Shown in pieces: positions 1 through 5,441 of a DNA stretch of 11,789 nucleotides. Location: NCBI GenBank assembly GCA_031284065.1, contig JAITAP010000236.1, positions 1-11,789 on the forward strand, written 5' to 3'. Positions within the stretch are counted from its first letter, which is position 1, and the number at the start of each line of letters is the position of its first letter. The notes below the pieces were generated by a model, which saw only the letters and a program-made list of their open reading frames with translations, had not been told where the DNA came from and searched no databases. The translations under genes were made by a program, and so were the position numbers. The stretch comes from Prevotellaceae bacterium (lineage in GTDB: Bacteria; Bacteroidota; Bacteroidia; Bacteroidales; UBA932).

Positions 1-15
1 TTGTCCGTAGGACAA
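1..15. repeat. Short palindrome TTGTCC-GTA-GGACAA
   Basis: A perfect 6-bp inverted repeat around GTA sits at the very edge of the window, so it may continue to the left. It has the same architecture (C-rich arm, GTA or TAC centre, G-rich arm) as the palindromes at 59-75 and 7741-7757 and those in 7821-8140. I see no gene associated with it. Confidence 0.5.
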
Positions 16-58
16 TATGCCAATAGAGGAACGGTTGTTTCGCCTTTCTATTGCTATT

Positions 59-75
59 ATTCCCCTACGGGGAAT
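59..75. repeat. 17-bp palindrome ATTCCCC-TAC-GGGGAAT
   Basis: A perfect 7-bp inverted repeat around TAC, followed by TGAAAC. The same palindrome with the central triplet reversed (GTA) recurs at 7741-7757, so it is a dispersed element in this genome. The ATTGAAAC tail recalls the 3' end of some CRISPR repeats, but no second copy at array spacing is present. Confidence 0.6.
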
Positions 76-116
76 TGAAACGGGTTGCCGCATGTTTTTA
101 TTGTACAAATTCGTGT

Positions 117-245
117 ACAGAAATCCGTGTTAATCCGTGTAATCTGTGGACAAAAAGATTTTCGTGTACAAAAATCCGTGTTAATCCGTGTAATCTGTGG
201 ACAAAAAAATTTTCGTGTAATCTGTGGACAAAAAAATTTTCGTGG
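117..245. repeat. 51-bp tandem repeat, about 2.5 copies
   Basis: Two consecutive 51-bp units (117-167 and 168-218) differ at only a few bases. A partial third copy (219-245) contains just the second half of the unit. Each full unit holds the internal duplication ATCCGTGTTAATCCGTGT, then AATCTGTGGACAAAAA and TTTTCGTG. The array ends 8 bp before the stop codon of the minus-strand TPR gene, so it lies in that gene's 3' region. Sequences of the type ATCCGTGTTAATCCGTGTAA are, as far as I recall, found scattered in many unrelated bacterial genomes; their function is unknown. Reading frames through the array are artefacts of the repeat. Confidence 0.85.
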
Positions 246-253
246 ACAAATTG

Positions 254-1084
254 CTACTTGCAGTACCTGTACAGATACCTTCCTGCGTCGAGATTTCCGT
301 GAATTTCGGATTGCTTAAATGCCTTGCAAGCTTCGGCCTTGCGCCCCAGCTTGCGCAGGAGGTGCGCGTACTGTAGCCAGCCGTTGTGGTCGGCGGGATT
401 TTGCGCGAGGTAGGCGTGGTAGTCTTCGGCGGCAAAGCGGTGCGCCTCCGTTTGCTCGTACAGCTGCGCCCGCGCAGCGTAGTACTTGCCTTCCGCAGGG
501 TTGGCGGCAAGACATTCGTTGATGAGGAGGAGGGCTTGGGTGAAATTTTTCTGCCCCCGCTGCGCCATTGCCATGCTGTACCGCGCCTCCGTATCGCCGC
601 TATTTTCGGAGAGATAGTCTGAAAGGAACGCCACCGCTTCTCTATACTTTTTTGCGTTGAGCGCATACTCTCCGCAGGGCTTGCAGTGGGCGTTGCCGTC
701 GGGCTTGAGCAGGCGCAGCCGGGCGCAATCGGCGTATGCCTGTTTCCACTGCCCCAACATTCCGTGCAGCCGCGCACGGCGGTAGAGGTACGAGGGGTTG
801 TTTGCCTCCTCCTTGAGCAGGTCGCTGTAAATGGCGAGGGCTGTTTTGTAGGAGCCAAGGCAGGTAAAAGCTTCGGCTTTGAGCTGCCGGTGCACGCGGC
901 TGAGCGTATCCGCGCTGCGCTCCCTGTCCGCGAGCAAGTTCAGCGCATCCTCGCAGCGGTGGTACTTGAGCGCCTGTATCGCCTCTACGGTAACGTCATC
1001 TTCATCCTCCGTCAGCTCCCCGTCGGGCTGCGCGTAGGCCGCCAGCGTCGCCGCCAGCGCCGCCGCAAGGAGGCTACGACGCAT
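254..1084 (-). CDS. Secreted TPR-repeat protein
   Basis: A 276-residue protein of unknown specific role. Residues 1-18 (MRRSLLAAALAATLAAYA) form a signal peptide with likely cleavage before Q19, followed by an acidic linker (GELTEDEDD, 22-30). The rest is a helical array of about six tetratricopeptide-type repeats, seen most clearly from 97-129, 131-163, 164-197, 198-231 and 232-264 with the usual Y/A/G/A spacing and Pro at repeat ends. TPR arrays bind partner proteins; export implies a periplasmic or envelope scaffold. Several cysteines occur in the array (44, 75, 120, 134, 137, 191, 253, 275). The start ATG lies inside the end of pyk (11-bp overlap) and is preceded by a strong AGGAGG, so it is probably translated from the pyk transcript. 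The secreted TPR call is firm; the biological role cannot be assigned. Confidence 0.85.
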   Translation of the reverse strand: MRRSLLAAALAATLAAYAQPDGELTEDEDDVTVEAIQALKYHRCEDALNLLADRERSADTLSRVHRQLKAEAFTCLGSYKTALAIYSDLLKEEANNPSYLYRRARLHGMLGQWKQAYADCARLRLLKPDGNAHCKPCGEYALNAKKYREAVAFLSDYLSENSGDTEARYSMAMAQRGQKNFTQALLLINECLAANPAEGKYYAARAQLYEQTEAHRFAAEDYHAYLAQNPADHNGWLQYAHLLRKLGRKAEACKAFKQSEIHGNLDAGRYLYRYCK

Positions 1085-2531
1085 AGTAGTCCTCCTGATT
1101 CAGCTCGCTTATCAGGTTTTGCACAATGCCGATTTCGAGGTAGGTTGCAGCGCCTCTGAAGTAGTAGTTTCCCGCCATTACCGCCACCATATCTGCGCTG
1201 TTGATGCAACGCTGGTCGCGCAGGAAGCGTATGGCGTAGCGCAAAAATTCGTCGTTGTTTTTTAGCGGGGTTGCGGGGTAGCAGTACACGCCGTACGATA
1301 GCGACAGCTCGCGCGTGAGGTGGTCGAGGTAGCAAAGCACAAAAATGGGACTTCTGCTGCGAAATGCCGCCAGATAGCGCGGCACGCGCCCGGTGTAGGT
1401 GTCGGTTACGAAAGCGCGGATGGGCAGCTCCCGGCTTGCTTGCACGGCGGACTTGGAAAGCACAATCGCCACCTTGTCGCTTATCCCCACGTTGGGCTGA
1501 CGCTCGTGGGGCTGCAAGTCCTTTTCTACCGCAATAGCAATTTTGCTCATGGCGCGTACCGACTCTACGGGGTATGCGCCGTTTGCCGTTTCGCCGCTCA
1601 GCATAATGGCGTCGGTGCGCTGGTAGATGGCGTTTGCCACGTCGGTTATTTCGGCGCGGGTGGGGCGCGGACGCTCTATCATGCTATGCAGCATTTGCGT
1701 GGCAATAATCACGGGCTTTCCGCACGCCTGACATTTTTCTATGAGCATTTTTTGGATGCCCGGAATTTCCTCAAACTCTACTTCGACCCCCAGATCGCCT
1801 CGCGCCACCATAATTCCGTAAGCGTTGTCCAGAATTTCGTCAATATTATCAACGCCTTGCCGGTTTTCGATTTTTGCAATAATCTTGATATGGCTTCGGC
1901 GTTCGTCCAGAATTTTTTGCACCGCCAGCACGTCGTCTTTCGTCCGCACAAAGGAGTGGGCAATGAAGTCAATGCTGTTGTCCACCGCCCAGCGTATGTA
2001 CTCCACGTCGCGGCTGCTGAGCGACGGCAGGCTTATCTCCACGCCGGGAATGTTGACGGTTTTGCGCCCTTTGACTACGCCGCCGTTCAGAACCTTGCAC
2101 AGCAAAAAGTCCGGATTCTTGTCCACCACCGTCAGCTGCAAGTCGCCATCGTCGATGAGCACGGCAGCGCCAAGCGGCACATCGCTTGCAAATCCGGCGT
2201 AGTTCACGCACAGCATTTCGCGGCACGACAGGGTGGCGGGATTTCCGGAAATTTTCACCGTATCGCCCGCCGCGACTTCAAACCCGACGTTGTTGGCCAT
2301 TGCAGTGGTGCGAATTTCAGGCCCCTTGGTATCTACCAGAATACCGATTTTGGAGGAGACTTTGCGCACGTTTTCTACAATCTTCATCGAACTTTCGAGC
2401 GTTTGGTGAGCGGTGTTGATGCGTACAACGTTCATTCCCGTTTCGTAGAGCTCCTGCAGAAATTCCACGTCGCACCGGTGGTCGGATATGGTGGCAACGA
2501 TTTTTGTCCTCTTCTCTAACGCTAACTTCAT
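1074..2531 (-). CDS. pyk: Pyruvate kinase
   Basis: Catalyses phosphoenolpyruvate + ADP to pyruvate + ATP, the last step of glycolysis, in the cytoplasm. The 485-residue product has the family's usual length. Visible motifs are the substrate-binding R37/N39 (VVRINTAH), DTKGPEIR at 67-74, the B domain from about 75 to 160, catalytic K220 and metal ligand E222 in IAKIENRQG, MVARGDLGVE at 241-250 and IATQML with T278. PRPTRAE at 289-294 and LSGETANGAYPVE at 311-323 follow, with a C-terminal domain from about 345. The frame is open to an ATG at 2603, but the -7 box at 2558-2565 lies between the two ATGs, so the ATG at 2531 (MKLALEKRTKIVAT) is chosen. The TPR gene overlaps its 3' end by 11 bp; a beta-barrel gene diverges upstream. 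RINTAH instead of the commoner RxNFSH is, to my knowledge, usual in Bacteroidales. Confidence 0.97.
   Translation of the reverse strand: MKLALEKRTKIVATISDHRCDVEFLQELYETGMNVVRINTAHQTLESSMKIVENVRKVSSKIGILVDTKGPEIRTTAMANNVGFEVAAGDTVKISGNPATLSCREMLCVNYAGFASDVPLGAAVLIDDGDLQLTVVDKNPDFLLCKVLNGGVVKGRKTVNIPGVEISLPSLSSRDVEYIRWAVDNSIDFIAHSFVRTKDDVLAVQKILDERRSHIKIIAKIENRQGVDNIDEILDNAYGIMVARGDLGVEVEFEEIPGIQKMLIEKCQACGKPVIIATQMLHSMIERPRPTRAEITDVANAIYQRTDAIMLSGETANGAYPVESVRAMSKIAIAVEKDLQPHERQPNVGISDKVAIVLSKSAVQASRELPIRAFVTDTYTGRVPRYLAAFRSRSPIFVLCYLDHLTRELSLSYGVYCYPATPLKNNDEFLRYAIRFLRDQRCINSADMVAVMAGNYYFRGAATYLEIGIVQNLISELNQEDYYAS
1091..1096 (-). promoter_or_regulatory. Strong Shine-Dalgarno for the TPR gene, inside pyk
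   Basis: Read on the minus strand, AGGAGG lies 6 bases upstream of the ATG at 1084, within the last codons of pyk. Other starts in this window lack such a match, so this site fixes the TPR start and suggests coupled or re-initiated translation after pyk. Confidence 0.7.
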
Positions 2532-2557
2532 CAGAAATACTTTTTTCTTTTTGCCGA

Positions 2558-2565
2558 CAAAAGTA
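2558..2565 (-). promoter_or_regulatory. Bacteroidota -7 box of pyk
   Basis: On the minus strand this reads TACTTTTG, a perfect TAnnTTTG. It leaves 26 bases before the chosen pyk ATG, implying a leader of roughly 20 nt. No convincing TTTG -33 element lies at the usual distance. It is 13 bp from the oppositely oriented box at 2579-2586. Confidence 0.6.
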
Positions 2566-2578
2566 GCAAAAAAAACCG

Positions 2579-2586
2579 TATTTTTG
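2579..2586 (+). promoter_or_regulatory. Bacteroidota -7 box of the beta-barrel/ABC/copA run
   Basis: TATTTTTG matches TAnnTTTG perfectly and leaves 37 bases before the ATG at 2624. A TTTG at 2550-2553 is 25 bp upstream, longer than the usual spacing of about 19-21 bp, so the -33 is doubtful. No other TAnnTTTG box was seen in the short gaps of the four genes that follow. Confidence 0.5.
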
Positions 2587-2623
2587 CACGCACTGTTGCA
2601 CATAGAATTTCAAAACCGGTCGT

Positions 2624-3739
2624 ATGAAACTAAATCGGCGTATTTTTGCGTCTTTTGCTTTGCTGTCAACCGCCTGCCTCTGCGCCGCGCAGGGCGTGCA
2701 GCCCGAGTGGAGCGCGGCTTTCTTTTCCTTTGCGGACAACCGCGAATATGATCTCAAGCAGCGGCAAATGCCGCAGAGCATTCTCGGCTCGTGGCTTGTC
2801 CCCGAAGTTGGGTTGCGGTTCGACAGCGTTCACCGCCTGCACGCAGGCGTGGGGCTACAGCATTACTTTGGCAGCGCCGAAAAAGTTCCGTCTCAGGTGG
2901 AGTACGTTGCCTACTACCGCTACTGCGCCAAGCCTTTTGAGATGTACGCAGGCTCGTTCCCCGCGCGAACGCTGCTCGCCGACTACCCCAACGCGCTTTT
3001 CTACGACTCCGTCGTCAACCTGCGGCTGAACTCCGCCAACATATTCTGGAAAATATTCGGCGAACAGTGGCACGCAGACGTCTGGCTGGACTGGGCAGGG
3101 CGTCAGACGGAAACGCAGCGCGAAGCGTTTTTGGTGGGCATTGCCGGAAGGTACCGGCTCAAGAAAGCCTACGCTGCCCTGCAAAGCTACATGCACCACT
3201 TTGCCCACGCAGCGGGCGAAACAGACCAGCACATTGTGGACAACGGCATGGCGCGGCTGTGCCTTGGCGTTGGCGCGTCCGTCGGCTTCCTGCTCGATTC
3301 GCTCAACATCAACGCGGGTATGCTGGGCGCGTACTCGCGCGAGCGCGGCGTTGACCCGCGCTACCGGTTCTCCGGCGGGTTTTTTAGCGAGGCAACGCTC
3401 GAAAAATTCGGTATCGGCGTAAAAAATACGCTCTACATCGGTCAAAACCTCATGCCGCTGTACGGCAAGTACAGCGCCGAACACCTCTACTGGGGCGACC
3501 CGTTCTACCAAAATTCGTTCTACAACCGCAGCGATTTTTTCGTGCAGCTGTTCGATACCCACACCGTGCAGGCGCGCTTCACGTGGTCGGTGCACGCCGC
3601 CGCAGGGCTAATCACCCACCAACAGCTGTTCACGCTCGAAGTAAACCTTGGCAGCCAACAAAAATCCGGCGCAAAGCGAAAAAACCGGCAAACGCTGGCG
3701 GGGTGGCTCGTAGAGAGCGGTGCGCGAACCGCCCCTTAA
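2624..3739 (+). CDS. Uncharacterised secreted outer-membrane beta-barrel protein
   Basis: A 371-residue protein with a signal peptide (KLNRR, then hydrophobic to about residue 22; cleavage probably after CAA before QG). The mature part is built of short alternating polar/hydrophobic strands rich in Tyr, Phe, Trp and Gly (VGLRFDSVHRLHAGVGLQHYF, LGVGASVGFLL, VQARFTWSVHAAAG), as in monomeric outer-membrane barrels. The stretch LYWGDPFYQNSFYNRSDFFV near 290-310 resembles conserved text in uncharacterised Bacteroidales outer-membrane proteins as I remember them; I know of no assigned function. The last likely strand (LFTLEVNLG) ends near residue 344 and is followed by a basic tail of about 25 residues (KSGAKRKNRQ...), which is odd because barrels usually end at the last strand. 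It begins a plus-strand run, 12 bp ahead of the ABC ATPase. A lipoprotein signal is less likely: the lipobox fit around C18 is poor. Confidence 0.8.
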   Translation: MKLNRRIFASFALLSTACLCAAQGVQPEWSAAFFSFADNREYDLKQRQMPQSILGSWLVPEVGLRFDSVHRLHAGVGLQHYFGSAEKVPSQVEYVAYYRYCAKPFEMYAGSFPARTLLADYPNALFYDSVVNLRLNSANIFWKIFGEQWHADVWLDWAGRQTETQREAFLVGIAGRYRLKKAYAALQSYMHHFAHAAGETDQHIVDNGMARLCLGVGASVGFLLDSLNINAGMLGAYSRERGVDPRYRFSGGFFSEATLEKFGIGVKNTLYIGQNLMPLYGKYSAEHLYWGDPFYQNSFYNRSDFFVQLFDTHTVQARFTWSVHAAAGLITHQQLFTLEVNLGSQQKSGAKRKNRQTLAGWLVESGARTAP

Positions 3740-3751
3740 ATAACCGTCGTC

Positions 3752-4660
3752 ATGAACATCATTGAAACGGCAAACATCACCAAACGGTTTAAGCCCCTGA
3801 CCGCGCTGGACAACATTTCGATACGGGTAGGAGAAGGAGAAATATACGGATTTCTTGGGCTTAACGGCGCAGGAAAAACAACGTTAATCCGCATATTGCT
3901 CGGCATGGTAACGCCAACAGCCGGCGCTGTCAAGCTTTTTGGCAAGAGCTTGGACAAGCGGTTTGACCGCTGGAACAGCATCGGCTATCTGGTAGAAACG
4001 CCCTGCGCGTACCCCAACCTGTCGGTTGTCGAAAATCTCCACGTCTATCATTCGCTGCGGCAGCTGACGGACAAAAAATTAATCGCAAACATCATAGAGA
4101 GGCTTAACCTTGCGCATTACGCCGACACGAAAGCCAAACACCTGTCGCTGGGCAATCAGCAACGGTTGGGCTTGGCAAAGGCGTTAATGCACAGCCCAAA
4201 GCTTTTGATTCTGGACGAGCCGGTAAACGGGCTTGACCCGGAAGGCATCGTCGAAATACGCGGGCTGCTAAAGGAGCTCTCCGCAAGCGGCACAACCGTA
4301 TTCCTCTCAAGCCATATACTTGGGGAAATATCAAAGCTGGCCAGCCGCATAGCCATCATTCACTACGGAAAATTGCTCGACGAATTAAACGCCGACGAGC
4401 TGCACGAGCGGCTAATAAAAAAAACGCTTGTCAAGACCAACGACAACAAGCGGGCGGCAGCCTGCCTGAACGCCGCACAGTATCACGCCGCTCTTGGCGA
4501 CGGGGAAATAGCGGTATCGGACAAAAAGGCGGTGGAGAAACCGGAAGAAGTAGCGAAGCGGCTGGTAGAAAACGGATTTTCCGTAAAACAGCTCTACGTG
4601 TTTACGGAAAACCTTGAACAGTACTTTTTACGAACGATAAGAGGCAAAGAAAATGTGTAA
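3752..4660 (+). CDS. ABC-2 type transporter ATP-binding protein (BcrA/NatA-like)
   Basis: A 302-residue cytoplasmic ATPase that powers the permease encoded next to it. The nucleotide-binding domain is complete: Walker A GLNGAGKT at 36-43, signature LSLGNQQ at 131-137, Walker B LLILDEP at 151-157, D-loop GLDP at 160-163 and switch His188 in SSHIL. The Q-loop position carries Glu (LVETP, E82), as is common in the bacitracin/lantibiotic-exporter type of ATPase. A C-terminal extension of about 90 residues after 210 is typical of this group. Its stop overlaps the permease start by 8 bp (ATGTGTAA), a sign of translational coupling. The substrate cannot be told: peptide antibiotic or ion export are common for the type, and a NosF-like role is a weaker alternative. 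It uses more ATA, GGA, ACA and CCA codons than the barrel gene before it. Confidence 0.93.
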   Translation: MNIIETANITKRFKPLTALDNISIRVGEGEIYGFLGLNGAGKTTLIRILLGMVTPTAGAVKLFGKSLDKRFDRWNSIGYLVETPCAYPNLSVVENLHVYHSLRQLTDKKLIANIIERLNLAHYADTKAKHLSLGNQQRLGLAKALMHSPKLLILDEPVNGLDPEGIVEIRGLLKELSASGTTVFLSSHILGEISKLASRIAIIHYGKLLDELNADELHERLIKKTLVKTNDNKRAAACLNAAQYHAALGDGEIAVSDKKAVEKPEEVAKRLVENGFSVKQLYVFTENLEQYFLRTIRGKENV

Positions 4661-5438
4661 CCTGCTACTTGCGCTAAGAGCGGAGTTAATAAAATTCAAA
4701 CATTCAAAAGTGTTCCTGATAAGCGCTATCGCCTTTGCGCTGGTACCCGTCATGAGCGGAGTGTTTATGCTGGTCATGCGACATTCGGCGGCGGCGGCAA
4801 AGGCGAGCCTGCTCAGCGCAAAAATGGAAATGATGAGCGTTTCCGCCGACTGGGACGCTCTCTTTATGATACTGACGCAGGGTATGGGCGTTGGCGGGAT
4901 AATGGTTTTTGGCTTTACTGCCAGCTGGATTTTCGGCAGGGAATACTCGGACAGTACGGTCAAAGATTTGCTCTCCCTGCCAACGTCAAGGGCAACAATA
5001 CTAAACGCAAAATACATCGCCTGTTTCCTGTGGTCAATTGCGCTGGCAATTGTCAACGTGGGGTTAGGCGTGGCAATCGGCTTGCTGCTACAGCTGCCCG
5101 GCTTCGACGGCGAACATGCTTTCGCCTGCTTGCGGGGCTACTTTTCCACAACCTTTCTGACGCTATTGCTCGGAACGCCGGTAGCGTTTCTTGCTATATG
5201 GGGCAAAGGCTACCTGTCGCCGCTGGCGTTTGTTGCCTTAACGCTGGTTTTTTCGCAGATTATCGCCGCCGTCGGGTATGGCCAATACTTTCCCTGGGCT
5301 GTTCCCGCCCTGCACAGCGGCATTGGCGGAGAGCAACCGCCGTTGAACAACTTGAGCTACCTCACCGTAGCTGCGGTTGCCGTCGCGGGGTATTACGCCT
5401 CCATATTTTACTGGAAGCATACGGATTATCAAAAATAA
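4653..5438 (+). CDS. ABC-2 type transporter permease
   Basis: A 261-residue inner-membrane protein with six hydrophobic segments, at about residues 22-42, 75-95, 121-147, 161-181, 189-208 and 235-252. After the second segment, WIFGREYSDSTVKDLLSLPTSR (about 92-113) is the cytoplasmic coupling stretch characteristic of bacitracin/lantibiotic-type ABC-2 permeases. It presumably forms a homodimer with two copies of the ATPase encoded upstream, whose 3' end it overlaps by 8 bp. GAGG lies about 9 bases before the ATG. copA begins 3 bp after its stop, so all three genes are probably cotranscribed. The substrate is unknown. Confidence 0.9.
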   Translation: MCNLLLALRAELIKFKHSKVFLISAIAFALVPVMSGVFMLVMRHSAAAAKASLLSAKMEMMSVSADWDALFMILTQGMGVGGIMVFGFTASWIFGREYSDSTVKDLLSLPTSRATILNAKYIACFLWSIALAIVNVGLGVAIGLLLQLPGFDGEHAFACLRGYFSTTFLTLLLGTPVAFLAIWGKGYLSPLAFVALTLVFSQIIAAVGYGQYFPWAVPALHSGIGGEQPPLNNLSYLTVAAVAVAGYYASIFYWKHTDYQK

Positions 5439-5441
5439 AAA

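Noticed and set aside
59..81. CRISPR-like repeat (palindrome followed by TTGAAAC)
   Set aside because: Only one copy carries the GAAAC tail; no spacer-repeat periodicity follows, and the palindrome occurs elsewhere as a dispersed element. An array ending just left of the window cannot be excluded.
181..858. 225-residue minus-strand ORF overlapping the TPR gene
   Set aside because: Thr/Ser/Pro/Arg-rich frame-shifted shadow of the TPR gene that also runs into the tandem repeat.
1320..2519. 399-residue plus-strand ORF opposite pyk
   Set aside because: It is an antisense shadow of pyk, rich in His, Val and Ala, without motifs; pyk motifs on the other strand are decisive.
2532..2603. N-terminal extension of pyruvate kinase from the ATG at 2603
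   Set aside because: The 24 extra residues (MCNSACKNTVFF...) are not enzyme-like, and the -7 box for pyk lies within them.
3752..5438. nosF/nosY assignment for the ABC pair because of the copA neighbour
   Set aside because: No nosD, nosL or nosZ is present, and the FGREYSDSTVKDLL stretch and Glu at the Q-loop fit bacitracin-type exporters better.
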